Of a DNA stretch of 64,000 bases, positions 34,659 through 45,617 are shown one piece after another. The translations under genes and the position numbers were made by a program. Origin of the DNA: Bactericera cockerelli (taxonomy: Eukaryota > Arthropoda > Insecta > Hemiptera > Triozidae); NCBI GenBank assembly GCA_024516035.1, contig CM044967.1:14473363-14537362 (forward strand), given 5' to 3'. The notes beneath the pieces are model-generated. The model did no database searches. It worked only from the letters and a program-made list of their open reading frames with translations, and was not told where the DNA came from. Numbering within the stretch: position 1 is the stretch's first letter; each line of letters starts with the position of its first letter.

Positions 34659-35699
34659 TTAGACGCACCATAAGAAATTAACCCGTAAATAACGCTTTTG
34701 TATCTGTTCCCTATTCTCGACTAGGGTTACCAGACTTTTTTCACATTTGTCCTGTTTCCGGCCGGCTTTTTGAAATTTACAGAAATGTCCGGATTTTCAT
34801 GTTTTGTCCTCAAAATCACCTAAAACATGGTAAGAACTCGAGAAAACAATATTTTTCGATCAGAACGGACGTGAGGACTGAATTGAACTGAACAGTCTGA
34901 ACACCCTACACTAATCCAAAAGGAGTAAACGGTGATTCTGTCGGGGTCGGGTTTTTTTTTTTTTTGCCCATTCCTTGTCACAATGGAAATATGGAGAGAA
35001 TATTTTCCCTCATATCAAGTCGATGGACAGATGAAAGGAATCGACTGCTGACAGCTACAGTAAGAAGACTTATTTTTGTCAAATACAACCTCAGACATAC
35101 ACTAGCGGATCACCCATATGGCAGATTTGGCAGATGCCAAGAGCCCCGCAGTTTGGGGGGCCCCGCGCTTCGGGCAGCTTACACAGATTACTAAGGGTTT
35201 TTGAATTACCTTTAACTTGGTTTTCCTGGATTTACATGATGCTCAAAGCATTTTCTACCACCTAACCCTCAGAGTCTTATTATTACTCGTATGTGGTCAC
35301 AAACTCAAATTAATGAGGAAAAATTTATACATCGGGTGGGATTCGAACCAACGGCTCCCTACGCTACCTGGATTACCAGACTAGCGCGTTAACCACTTGA
35401 CTACCAGTGCAGGTAGTCGGTTACGGAGAACCGATTAAATTAGTTTGACAAATATCCGTCAAAGCGTTACGGAATCAAAGCCACATTTCGACTTTAGCCA
35501 GTCCACATCACGGAACAAGGAACATGCACAAATACGTGTTCTGTACTCGCCAAAGCCGAAATGAGACTGAGTTTAACTCCGTTAAATTCGATTTACTAAT
35601 GAAATTGTACTCTGCATAATTACATCATTGCAAACCGCCGAGAACAGGGAATAGACACAAAAGCGTGGTTCACGAGTTAATTTGCTATGGTGCGTCTAA
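34659..35699. mobile_element. Inverted-repeat element (about 1.04 kb), non-coding, with nested SINE
   Basis: Arms of about 60 bp, TTAGACGCACCATAAGAAAT (34659 on) and its diverged complement ending at 35699, bracket the element. Inside are two relics of other repeats: GTTACCAGACTTTTTTCACA with GTCCGG (34735-34800), like the tip of a hAT element, and GGGGGGCCCCGCGCTTCGGG (35154-35173). A family B SINE (35239-35411) is inserted too. The arms share about 75-80% by eye, so the copy is old. Confidence 0.55.
35239..35411 (-). repeat. tRNA-derived SINE, family B, copy 1
   Basis: Minus strand begins TGCACTGGTAGTCAAGTGGT and TAACGCGCTAGTCTGGTAAT (tRNA D-arm and anticodon region), then GTTGGTTCGAATCCCACCCG (B box). 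An AT-rich body ends AGAAAATGCTTTGAGCAT. Nearly the same sequence occurs at 49249-49415. Confidence 0.85.
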
Positions 35700-35729
35700 T
35701 TATTGAAAACTAAATAGTGCGTCTAAATA

Positions 35730-36185
35730 GTGTACAGGGTGTTCCACTAGATGTGTAAATAAAATTGCACACTCGCACTTGTTGGCACAGTTCACAATGT
35801 GCAAACTTGCAAAGGTGGCCGTTTGGTATCAGGTATTCCAGGTCCTCAAAAGTCTTTTCCATCAGATTAATGATGGGACCACCATACCATAAAGTAGAGA
35901 GGGAGAGAATATGGTGGACTACCAAGTCCACCAACTAATATCCTCCCCACATTGTTCACAATGCGAACTTCACAATGAGAAAAGTGGCCTTTTGGAATAA
36001 CAAAACCCGTGTTTTTGTGGAAAAAAAACGTGTTTTCCCATCAAAATATACATAGGACCACCAAAGGCATCTACGGGAGAGAATGCGGTGTACGGGTAAG
36101 TCGCCAACTCATAACTTCCCCTCATTTTCAACAGAGCAACACCAGGAGACTTGAACATAGATCCGCTCCTGGTGTAACACTCTTT
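35730..36185. repeat. Repeat block with two diverged about 190-bp units, starting TACAGGGTGTTCC
   Basis: Starts TGTACAGGGTGTTCCACTAG, the style of TA-flanked CAGGGTG elements. Two units follow, near 35790-35945 and 35955-36120. Each carries CACAATG, AAAGTGGCC, a CCATCA...GGACCACC block, GGGAGAGAAT and CCAACT near its end. It looks like an old internally duplicated repeat. Short ORFs here are not convincing. Confidence 0.45.
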
Positions 36186-36429
36186 CGGGGGTGCTTGAGA
36201 AACCCTAGAAAATAATAATATCGCCTTGTTTATATGTTTATACAGCCCGATGAGGACTAACGAGTCCCATTATTCCAGCAGTAAGACCAATGACGTATTA
36301 TTATAGTAAAAGTATAGTAGTATTAGTAGTGCTTTATTTAGACTGTCGGCTCGAGACAGGGAGTCCCATTATGCTAACAGTTTAATATAGCACCTCTTTA
36401 TTTATTGTATATTTTACAGGATTATATAT

Positions 36430-36541
36430 TATATGTGGTCAAAGTTCAAAATGGGAGAATAAGTCTCAGCTGGGTTTCAAACTCGCGACCTCTGAATCAC
36501 CAGATAGAGGCAACACCTTGACTACTGAGCTACCAGGACAC
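36430..36541 (-). repeat. tRNA-derived SINE head, related to family B
   Basis: Minus strand reads GTCCTGGTAGCTCAGTAGTC, then GAGGTCGCGAGTTTGAAACC (B box), then a body with TGAACTTTGACCACAT that resembles the GTGGTCACAAACTC block of family B. The anticodon arm is not well paired. Confidence 0.55.
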
Positions 36542-36604
36542 GATTTATGAAAAGAAAAGAATTAGAAAGTAAAAAATGCTCTATTTATTTCTGTTTGTCA
36601 TTTC

Positions 36605-36790
36605 AGGCCCAACCAGTTTGGGTGGGGCTAATATAGGTAGCTGGTACAATCCCCAGCGTTTGGGTGGTAAATCGTCCGTCCTCATAAAATTCACATCAGG
36701 ACGTCAAAACCATAACAGAATCATAACAATAGGAGCCTAAGATATTGTATCAGGGCGTCCATATAATCCAACTAGAACCGTAAGGATAGA
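36605..36790 (+). repeat. SINE family D, 3' part
   Basis: Plus-strand TAGCTGGTACAATCCCCAGC, TCAGGACGTCAAAACCATAA and GGGCGTCCATATAAT parallel the minus-strand copy at 59428-59775 (GTAGCTGGTACGATTCCCAG, TCAGGACGTTAAAACCAAAT, GGGAGTCCATATAATGCTC). The head is missing. Confidence 0.65.
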
Positions 36791-37120
36791 TAGTAGGTAG
36801 GTCTTACGGTTACAGACACAGAGGTATTATAATTGGTAATACTCGTGTACAGCACATTGCATAGTTTTTTTTTTTTTTTTTTTTTTTATCAGGCTGTCGC
36901 ATTTCCTCAATAATATTGTAGTTGTAGTTGAGTGGGCAAGGAAAAGTAGCGGGGAAGTCAAGAAGTCGACTTTCCATGAGAGCTTTAGTAAGAAAAATGA
37001 ATGTTGCTGTTTAAATGTATAGGTTCCCTTCACTCCTAATGATACCCTTCTAGGAGGTATGTCCCTTAATATTCTTAATTAAAGGGTTAATGAAAATTTG
37101 ATGATTTTTTTTTTTTTAAA

Positions 37121-37396
37121 GTAGTCACCGTAGTCAAGTGAGTTAGCGCGCTAGGCATTGCACGCATGGTGACCTGGGTTCGATCCCCGGCGGGGTGGGA
37201 TTTTTTCTTCTCTGTACTTCTGTGTTCGGGGTCCATTCATACCTCGTGAGGAAAAATGAGTGGCTGCTCTAATGTGAACTTGAGCAGCGACCAGTGGCGG
37301 AATTAAAGGCAAAAATAAGATATTAGGATAATAAAGATATGGTAAAGTCCTATAATTCTGCGCTACCCACTAACATTGTGATATAATAACACAAAT
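37121..37396 (+). repeat. tRNA-derived SINE, family A, copy 2
   Basis: Head TAGTCAAGTGAGTTAGCGCG with GGTGACCTGGGTTCGATCCC, a body with GGGGTCCATTCATACCTCGT and GACCAGTGGCGGAATTAAAG, and a 3' end TTCTGCGCTACCCACTAACA. It is colinear with the minus-strand copy at 29136-29475, which defines a full length of about 280-300 bp. Confidence 0.85.
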
Positions 37397-37936
37397 AAAC
37401 ACATTTATTTATTATACTATCTTTTATATGCATGTAGGTTTGTGAGTAGTGTTTGGGATTTCACGAAAATCTGCATGCCTAGGATTTAATAAATAAATTA
37501 ATTAATTTAATAAATTACAACACCCGTGAATAATATAAGTTGATCTGGCCGGGTCCTCCAAAATGGGGGCTGGTTCTAAAATAATCGAGTTCTGACGATT
37601 AAAAGTTCATTACAACATGTGAGATTTTAGTTGGTTAGAATTTTTTCATAAGTTTTAAAGAAGAATATTCACAATTTGTATGACAGCCTGAAAATTAAAG
37701 CAACTATGCAATGTGCTTTTTATCAATTTATTATAATAATAAGTTTCGCATGGTTCTCAATATTGAGTAAACTTCGCTACCATTTTTCTTAGAAAATTTT
37801 GACCCCCCCAATAAGTAGTTTACCTCCAATAAGTATTAAATTTATTTTTCCCTATTACTACCTACATTATTGAAATTCTTAATGATTAAAAAATACTAAT
37901 TATTGAAGAATTGAACTTAAATATTTTAATTTAAGC
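37397..37936. other. No gene seen
   Basis: AT-rich sequence without motif. Confidence 0.35.
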
Positions 37937-38012
37937 GCGCGATTAGCTCAGTGGTTCAGCAATAAGCACCCGCTTGCCATGCGGAATTTCCCGGGTTCGA
38001 TGCCCCGTGCCG
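37937..38012 (+). repeat. tRNA-Gly(GCC)-like SINE head or tRNA pseudogene
   Basis: GCGCGATTAGCTCAGTGGTT gives an A box and D arm. An anticodon arm CCGC-TTGCCAT-GCGG follows with anticodon GCC, then a T arm GGGTTCGATGCCCC. The acceptor ends (GCGCGAT and GTGCCGA) do not pair and the T stem is only four pairs, so a functional tRNA is unlikely. The 3' side continues into about 130 bases of unrelated sequence ending AT-rich, like a SINE body. Confidence 0.55.
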
Positions 38013-39097
38013 ACAAAAAGCCCCATCTGAGAGGGGGCTTACTACGGGATGGGCAAGCTACAACACAGACCACAACACAAGCGTATTATTGAAGTAGCTC
38101 CTCTACAATAGCTCCTCTTTCACGGCTACGAAAAAAGACTATGAAAAACTCATATTTAAATTTAAAAAAATACTACTGCAACACAGTTTTTGCGCAGTCC
38201 ATCTAGTTTTCTTTCTCAGTATTTTTACTTCCATAGAAATATTAATTTTAAGCTCCTTATTGATACATTCTATGATCCTATGAAATTGAAATAATGACTG
38301 CTAGCTACAATGTGGAAAATACAAAACTACTCTGAGAAACACTCACTTCAAAGAATCAATAACTTATATTTTTGCAATTGTTTAGCACATTGCATATCTA
38401 CTCGTTTATTTTCAGGCTCTTATAGAAATGGTTCTCCTGACACGATCAATTTTATTCCAAACTCAGATAAATATGAGCAAAATATTGCTCCGTCTCGATG
38501 ATCACTAGCTCAACTTTATTTGGATAAACTTTTTTCCTGTCCATCTTATACATAAAATGGGGTTTTCAGATTACATACTCATTACTCATAGGTATTTAAT
38601 TATAAGGTTATTTTTCCCTTTTTATAGAATTTATTGATTTTGGCTATTAGATTAGAAATATGCTGTAGATACTTATGTACTATAGTGATATAATTATGTA
38701 TAAAGCGATTTTTTGAAAATCATAAATAGGTAGGTACAGCCAGCACCACTGGCGGTATTTGACCGTTTCTATGGAGAATAAAGAAAGTTGTGAGGATGTT
38801 TATACCATATTTTTTAGTACGTAAGTAAAGAGCCTCTGAGTATAAAATACGAAATCTCACAATGCTCACTAACTGCTTACATTGTGATTTTGCATAAAAA
38901 AAAAATAATTTGCATACATATTTTAAAACACATGAACTTTGCATACGTTCAAGCTCGAGGAAAAAGAGTTGACGTTGATAGTGCATAATTTCATCAAGAT
39001 TTACATATTGTAGTTTGGTAGTTTGATTTATAATGTGTTCGAAGAGGAACTGAAAGCAGACTTAAACGAGCGTTTACGTTGTTTGTGTAGTTGGGGC
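38013..39097. other. No gene seen; end fragment of repeat family E
   Basis: 38745-38815 resembles the 3' end of family E (GGCGGTATTTGACC, AAAGAAAGTTGTGAGGATGT, then a T-run). Otherwise nothing is recognised. Confidence 0.35.
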
Positions 39098-39264
39098 TAT
39101 CATCATCATCAATAAAATTGATATCATTATCAATAGAAGTGATATCATCATAAATAGAAATGATATATTCATCAATAGAAATCATATATTCATTAATAGA
39201 ATTGATATCATCATCAATAGAAATGATAGAATCATCAATAGAATTGATATCATCATCATCATCT
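39098..39264. repeat. Minisatellite, 21-bp unit, about seven copies, open in one minus-strand frame
   Basis: Units follow GATATCATCATCAATAGAAAT with variants. Because the unit is 21 bp, the minus-strand frame stays open and encodes a degenerate Asp/Ile/Ser heptad (for example ISIDDDINSID) from the array to a stop at 38994. Upstream the frame continues (SKVEDSDDDDDI) for a short distance. No start, splice site or family could be supported, so I call it a repeat. Confidence 0.8.
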
Positions 39265-40339
39265 GAGTCTTCTACTTTTGAATCATGATGTAGGTACGAA
39301 AGAAAAATAAAACAAACATACGACGTGAGACGTCAAATGAATTGAAAAGTGGAAGTGGCATATTAAATTAATATAATAGGTAATAAATTATAATTAATAT
39401 TATTTATTCATTTTGCAGGATTAAATTATCAAATTTAAGCTTCTACAGCAAATACTTTGTTATTAATTCCGTAATTAAATTATTACTAATTTACTTCAAT
39501 TAATTATTCGACAGCTTCTTTGTGATGATAAATCACCCACCCAATACTTGCCCATCATCAGGTTTATATTTTCAAAGACTTATAATGTTTAATGTATGGC
39601 TATTAACAATTTAAAGCAAGAAACCCATTAAAATTTCTATTTGACACCTTTGTTTGCTTAATCCGAGCTCTCATTATAAAAATGTACCTCGCATTAACTG
39701 AGTGTGACAAATGGGTACAGGAGAATTACTTGCTATAATTGTCACAATGTAAGAGTATCCACCTACATCTATTGTAAATAAAGACACCTATTGTAAGTAT
39801 GTTTACAATAGAAGCAGATTAGCTGAACTATATCGAATGAAAGGATTTTTTCTTCTGAGCAAATTGATTAATAATAGGCCTGGTACGTCTAATTCCACGC
39901 AAGCAATTAGGTACGACTAAAGAGAGGTAATTGTAAGACTCAGGTCAGAACAATTAGTGGTGAAAATAAATACGCGAGAAGTGAAAAAGTTGCTTGGATA
40001 TTATTTAACGAAAGACTTCTCACTATTTTGGATGGTTAGCTCAAGGACAGCCAGAGCGGCAAATCCGCTTGTTGAAGTAGTGTTTGTAGTGGTCTACATT
40101 GAGAACTTTAATGTTTTCTTGCTTTACTAAAAGACACAAGGTCATGTCTGTCAAGATCCTTTTATCCCCACCTTTTTTTTAAATTAGCTTAAGGAGTTTT
40201 TTTTTTTCTTTGACAATTTTATTTATGTTTAAATTTTAAAGTTAATAAAGTAAAATATGGTTTCAATTGAAATTTAATCTTCTCCAAGGATTGCACCAAG
40301 AGTCTTTTGTGTTTTTTAAGCAATCATATTATTAAATAT
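39265..40339. other. No gene seen
   Basis: AT-rich sequence. A T-run at 40199-40208. No motif recognised. Confidence 0.35.
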
Positions 40340-40440
40340 TTTGTCTTAATCACAATCATGATGTCACAAATTACTCAGACTCACCTTACTATTTCTTTGC
40401 CGTACTTGGGACTTGAGCCACTTGAACCTGAGCTACAGGT
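40340..40440 (-). repeat. tRNA-derived SINE, family C, copy 3 (degenerate)
   Basis: Plus-strand ATCACAATCATGATGTCACA and TTACTCAGACTCACCTTACT match the family C body. The head (CTTGAGCCACTTGAACCTGA) has decayed. Confidence 0.5.
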
Positions 40441-40492
40441 TAAAAAAAGTATGTCATTATTATTGTATCTTATGTTATAAAATGATTCGTTT

Positions 40493-40732
40493 GTGTTATA
40501 TCCCTATCCTGTTATTTATATCCCTACTATACCCCACTACAAGGAGAAATACAATCTTGCTCATATTGAGGTCATTGGTATCATGATCGGGGCAAGAGGT
40601 ACCATTACCTCCTTCTTCAGAGATTTCTGCCGACGTTTCAACATCAAAGAAGATGCCATTAAATCAATTGTCCAACATGTCATTAGAGCATCAATATCAA
40701 TGGTCAGAAATCACATATATGGACCTCGTTAA
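40493..40732 (+). pseudogene. Orphan C-terminal tail of a retroelement reverse transcriptase (1)
   Basis: A 79-codon frame contains KEKYNLAHIEVIGIMIGARG, then TITSFFRDFCRRFNI and ISMVRNHIYG. This V-I-G-x-x-x-GARG, FF, NHxY pattern is one I associate with the extreme C-terminus of repetitive reverse transcriptase ORFs in invertebrate genomes. No RT catalytic motif is upstream in the window, so only the 3' end of the element remains (5' truncation). Family assignment is from recall and moderate. Confidence 0.5.
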
Positions 40733-41746
40733 CTCTACATTAACCCCATCTGCTTTACATTCATTAGATCTATTGTACTAATCCTAATATTTGAATAATG
40801 CCATGTTATAGTCAAAATTTATCCCTGGGTTTTTTTTCCAAATTTCATCTCTAACCATCAAACTTCTGTACTGGTATTCTTTGTCTTCGGGCAGCCTGCT
40901 GCTGGGCAGGAAGACGGCATTTCAGCATATCTCTGTATGTTTTTCCTTCTGTAACTCAAAAACCACTAGTCGGATTGAGTTGAAATTTGGCATGGTTTTC
41001 AATGACAGGCTCATTGGGGTTATGATTCATATTTCAAGTGAATAATGTAGCCACCAGCCTTCACCAAACTCTATTTAATGTTCTTGTAGGTATATTATAT
41101 TTTTCATAATATTGTATTGTATAAAATTTATTGTAAATATAGTTTGTTCAAATTTGTTTTAATAGCAATAGTTAGGATGTATTCTCAATTTTTTCACTCA
41201 TTCTCTAATTTCTCACTCACATCTCAGTTCTCAAGGATGAGAACAAACAGAGCACACAAGCTCATAGTGATCACTCATCATTGTTGTTAATACAGGGGTA
41301 TCAAGATCTTGTTACTTTCTAAACAACCCATGTTTCCCAGGTAGATAATTTCTTCTGTTAGTTCTTTAAAGATTTATTGATTCATTAAAAGAGATTTATT
41401 TGATAAATCTCTTTTGTAATAAAGAAAGAAGAATGATTTATATTTGAGAGAGGAAGAGAAAAGAATAATTAATAACAGTCTAATTGAACACTTTGAAAAG
41501 TGGTATCTGAGAAAGAGATAGATTTACTAGGTAGCTTAATGAGGAAATAAAGTTGAATTTTCTATGTTTTTATGACGGAAAACATTAATGAAAATAAAAA
41601 ATGTAGCAAAAAATTATACTTTTATTGATTACAAACATTTGTAATACCTATACCCAGAACTACTTTGCCCCTATCAATAGAATGATGCGTGCGGCAAACT
41701 AGTTTTCTTTGTAAAAAAAAACTTTATTAATGTCTTTCACCTACAA
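40733..41746. repeat. Retroelement 3' end and old interspersed repeat
   Basis: 40858-41100 carries TAACTCAAAAACCACTAGTC and GAGTTGAAATTTGGCATGG, wording shared by many insect interspersed repeats. Family E and the CAGGGTG elements here have similar effect-like strings. The rest is AT-rich. No gene. Confidence 0.35.
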
Positions 41747-42046
41747 GTGAATTTTTTAAAAATATTTTGTATGTTTTTAACTGTAACATTTTGTAATTTA
41801 TGTATATTGGGTTATCCCCGTTTAATATATAATCTGGTGTATGAAACACTGGGGCCCTGGTCCGTCGAAACTAAAAAGTTCTTAAATGTTGTGGGTGATA
41901 ATTTGATCCGTGCCACTGGCACTCAAAGTGCCAAAGAATTCTTGCTGCAGAGATTATCTATAGCGATTCAACGCGGCAATGCAGCCTGCATTCTTGGTAC
42001 TCTACCACATGTCAGTGGCATGGACTATATATACAACCTGCAATAG
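41747..42046 (+). pseudogene. Orphan C-terminal tail of a retroelement reverse transcriptase (2)
   Basis: A 99-codon frame contains ETLGPWSVETKKFLNVVGDN, then LLQRLSIAIQRGNAACILGT. The GPW ... QRxSIAIQRGNAAxILGT signature is typical of a C-terminal segment of repetitive reverse transcriptase proteins in insects and other invertebrates. The frame ends shortly after. It lies about 1 kb beyond a different RT tail in the same orientation. The catalytic domain is absent. Which element type it belongs to is uncertain. Confidence 0.55.
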
Positions 42047-43365
42047 ATGTGATAGTATACAAGAGAAGGAAATTTATAATAAATATCTGACTAATTATTA
42101 CTATACCTACCAAAATAAAATATAAACTAATTTTGAAGAAAAAATGTAATTATTATTTTACAGTGATTCTGTCGAACGCTTCATATTTAAGATGGAAAAA
42201 TTTGACAGATTTTCAAGATGGCAAACGTACACCTCTAGATATATGATAAAGTCATACAATTTACCATTAGGTAGAACCATTTTTTTATATTCAGATTTGA
42301 GTATTACCCACTCGTATTGTAACAAAACATTATTGTCAAAAAAATCATGCTGAACGGAAGTGGATCTTTTATTTTATTTTTGTGAGCTTTTTCCGGAGTG
42401 TTTCACCCAACTCTCGTAAAAAGTATGAATATTTAATTATTGTCTAAAAGCTTTTAATTCCAAAAAAAACTCACATCCATTTAACTCAATTGTTCTCCAT
42501 TAATAGACTCGGAAAAATTTCTCCGTTCAAGTAAATTTTTCCGGGTGATTTTTTAAATACATTTTATGTTATACAATGAATCCGTCACAAACACAAACAT
42601 TCCGATATAATCTATCCAGGTACAGTACATACAGGAATAAATCATATATTATGACTGGTTTTATAACATAACCGGGTGCAACAAATGAGTTGCTAGCATG
42701 CTTCAATATATTGAACAATAAAAAGAATGATATAAATATAGCTCAGATGGAGAATATTTTTGGAGCTAAACTCTCCCTTAAATTCATGAAAACTATTCAG
42801 AGTAGCTTTAGCAGCTGCTAAAAAAAAAGAGTCATGTTAATAAAAGTTATTAAAAGCTTGAAACAGGTGTCAAGGTATGTTTGTTCTATCAGTATTGCCA
42901 TCCAGAAATTAAATGTAGTAATGTCTTAGCTTCTGCTCTGGGCGAGTTGTTCTGTGTATTTTCTGATTATAGAAATATGTGTTCAATTACATTTTTCTGC
43001 GTAAGTTCTACAGTTAATAAAGATTAATCTTTAGTTATTTCGGTGACTGGTGTTTTCCACGTGCCATCTCGCCACATCCTTTTGTTCAACCCTGTATGAC
43101 TAAATCATCACATACGAGAATGTATTATGCTATTATCTTCATACATTGGAAATATTTTTCTTTGTCCCATGGATTGTAAATAAGTGTATTATATTGGCTC
43201 ATCGAGATTTTCTCCCACAATTGTGACCATCATCTCGATAGAGACAATCACTTACATTCAGCGCTGAGAGTGTTTTTCTCCATACGGTTTGAAATTGATC
43301 ATGAGGACAATGTTACCAACGTTGGGTACTTTGAGAGACGGAGGCATAGCGTAATTTTGTCTAAA
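42047..43365. other. No gene seen
   Basis: AT-rich sequence. No supported ORF or repeat. Confidence 0.35.
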
Positions 43366-43400
43366 AGAGAAGGTAGGAGAGAAAGAGAGAGAGAGGGAGG

Positions 43401-43438
<38 letters not shown>

Positions 43439-43445
43439 AAAAGAG
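43366..43445. repeat. (GA)n microsatellite and purine tract
   Basis: An almost pure purine run, with about 16 uninterrupted GA units in its centre (near 43402-43434). Confidence 0.95.
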
Positions 43446-43663
43446 GACGAGAGGATGAAAGAGAAAAAAAGAAGGAGGAGATTATGATGAATAGTGGGTA
43501 TCAAAAGTATTTGAAGGTATCTAAAATAATAACATATTATTTATTAATTTTGTTTAAGAAGCAAACCAAATCAGTGACCGTAGTTTCAATATTAAAATTT
43601 GTTCACTCAATATTTTGGAAGTAAGTACCTGCTACTATTGTACTTGTTCTGAGTCAAAATGGA

Positions 43664-43707
43664 TATTGAAGATTAATCGATATTTTCATGTCGATTAATC
43701 TTCAATA
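43664..43707. other. Perfect 17-bp hairpin, 10-base loop
   Basis: TATTGAAGATTAATCGA is followed by TATTTTCATG and then its exact complement. The stem itself contains ATTAAT. Function unknown. Confidence 0.85.
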
Positions 43708-43928
43708 CAACAACATTACAATAAACACAGCCGAAAATCCACCTACTAGAACTTAATAAGCAGTTTGTTCTCTGAGCTAAGAAAAGACCAGAGGACAGAT
43801 AATTTCCGATAAGAAGCCAGCATTTCCATCGTTGGCTGTGAGTTTATAACGACATAAAGCATTAGATAAAGAAAATGAAAAGAATGAAGAAGAACAGGAA
43901 AGCAAAAACAAATAGCTCAGATGGCTGT

Positions 43929-43999
43929 AATAAAAATGAGATCTCAGAACTTTTATTCTTCACATGATAGTGTAAAAAATCTGAGATCTCATTTTTATT
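43929..43999. other. Perfect 20-bp inverted repeat, 31-base loop
   Basis: AATAAAAATGAGATCTCAGA (43929-43948) and its exact complement (43980-43999). The arms contain GAGATCTC, itself a palindrome. It could be a tiny MITE, but no target duplication is seen. Confidence 0.8.
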
Positions 44000-44325
44000 T
44001 TAATGAGAACCTTCATAAAGTTGTTAACTCTACCATAAAAATAAATGTAACTGTGGAAGCATTTGAAAATCTCTCTCCATATAAAAGAGTACAATAATAT
44101 ATCTTGCTCTATTAAAGAGAAATATGGACGGTCCGAATAGTTTAAACGATTTCTGTTTGATTCAGCTCCGTTGTCATTCATCTTTCAGTCATTATTTTCC
44201 AGTAATGTGTCTCGTAGTTCCTCGCGACATAATGATCCACGTACCACTTCTGACAGATCTGTTTATATCCTTGATTTTCTCATTCTCTAACACTTCTTCA
44301 CTCTTCACAAGGTGCATTATGAACA

Positions 44326-44800
44326 ATTGAAAGATGAAACAACCTCTCCTATACTCAGTCGCAAAGGGTATGTGTTGTGTGTTTTCACTGTCATATATTC
44401 CAGGTGAAATCTTTCGCAGAAGAGAGCAATGTCAATTCATACAGTAGGGTCAGTAGGCTCTTTCGTCAGTCCAGAAATGTTAGAGAGAACCTCTTCTAGC
44501 TTCTTTCAGATAGTCTTTTTCCGTATTTACTTGGGGTCAGCCGTGTTCCATCTCTTGCTCATGTGGTTGAGATTGTTTGATTCTACTTCCACATTCTCTA
44601 GCTGGATATTTTTTCTAACTCCAACCATGTTGAGGGTTTCCAACAAGTTGTGTTATTGTCTTTTGGCCTGACAAAGCTGTTCAACAACCCAAGCGAGAGA
44701 ACCTCTCCTCTACTCGTACACAATCGCAAAGAGTATTCTCATTGACAACTGTTCCAGATGAAATCTTTCGCAGAAGAGACCAATGGGAACACTCGGATCG
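44326..44800. repeat. Direct repeat pair about 370 bp apart
   Basis: ACAACCTCTCCTATACTCAG with TCGCAAAGGGTAT and GGTGAAATCTTTCGCAGAAG (44338-44432) recurs as GAACCTCTCCTCTACTCGTA, ATCGCAAAGAGTAT and GATGAAATCTTTCGCAGAAG (44698-44782). The block between includes TTATTGTCTTTTGGCCTGAC, also present near 47672. These are probably parts of one old repeat family. Confidence 0.6.
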
Positions 44801-45063
44801 AGGTGATACTTTGCAACTGAGTGCAACAGAAGTTGTATTTTTTTTGTACCTGGACGGACCTTTAATTGTTCCATTGTAGAGATGCTTATCTCCTAAGCTA
44901 ATATACCTACGAGTAGGTACACCTAAAATTTTGTTTATTCAGGTACGAGAAATAAATTATGTTTTGATATGTTTGTGCACTATTTTTGGAGGATCATAAA
45001 ATTTACAATTTGACGAATTCTTGAAAATTATTGATCATATTGGTTTTTGAGTATTTATTATTA

Positions 45064-45240
45064 TTAAATTTCTTTATTAACAGGAAATATGTACAAACAA
45101 GTTAAAACTTAAAATACCAAATTGACAACAATATAATTAGAAAAATATAAACAACATAGATAAAATATGTACAGATGTCCTAACTAAAAGGTGAGGTTAT
45201 TGCCTCCTATGGCAATCTCTTCCATCCAAACCTTGGACAA
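45064..45240 (-). repeat. Non-LTR retrotransposon 3' UTR, copy 1
   Basis: Shares AATTGACAAC/ATATTA-type blocks, ATGTCCTAA, GGTTATTGCC and TATGGCAATCTCTTCCA with 47365-47530. The low-coordinate side is TTTCTTTATT-like, as expected of a reversed 3' tail. The coding part is not recognised. Confidence 0.55.
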
Positions 45241-45617
45241 TTTAGACACCATTTGTGAAAAATCCATGCAGACCAAGAAAAAGAATTGGTGTCCGAATTT
45301 TCTATTGAACATCAACACTTGTGTAATTCGTGGACTTTTGATCAAGCAAGTAATGACAAGTCCATTTTAGGGTCCCCTTTAGGGCTTAAAATGGACTAGG
45401 CAGACCCAATCGTAAGTATTTTAGAAAAATCTTTCAAAGAGACACATGATTCATTACCCACACCAGTTTATTACTTTCTAATCTTCCTTTTACCAAGTAC
45501 CTACCCATAGAAGGTATTGTAATTTTTCACTTTTTCCAAACTGAGCTAATTTCATTTCTGGACGCAATAGACGCTCTTTTTTAATTATTTAGCTGTAAAA
45601 TTACCAAAAAATCTTAC
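45241..45617 (-). other. Intronic spacer below the PAS exon; no gene seen
   Basis: Immediately 3' (minus strand) of the donor at 45616-45617. No following exon of the PAS gene could be found. Confidence 0.35.

Noticed and set aside
35970..36215. Overlapping ORFs near 36000 on both strands
   Set aside because: They fall in an internally duplicated repeat and show no motif.
37937..38012. Functional tRNA-Gly gene
   Set aside because: The anticodon arm is good but acceptor strands do not pair and the T stem is short; a SINE head or pseudogene fits better.
39098..39264. CRISPR array
   Set aside because: Units are adjacent with no unique spacers, and the genome is eukaryotic; it is a minisatellite.
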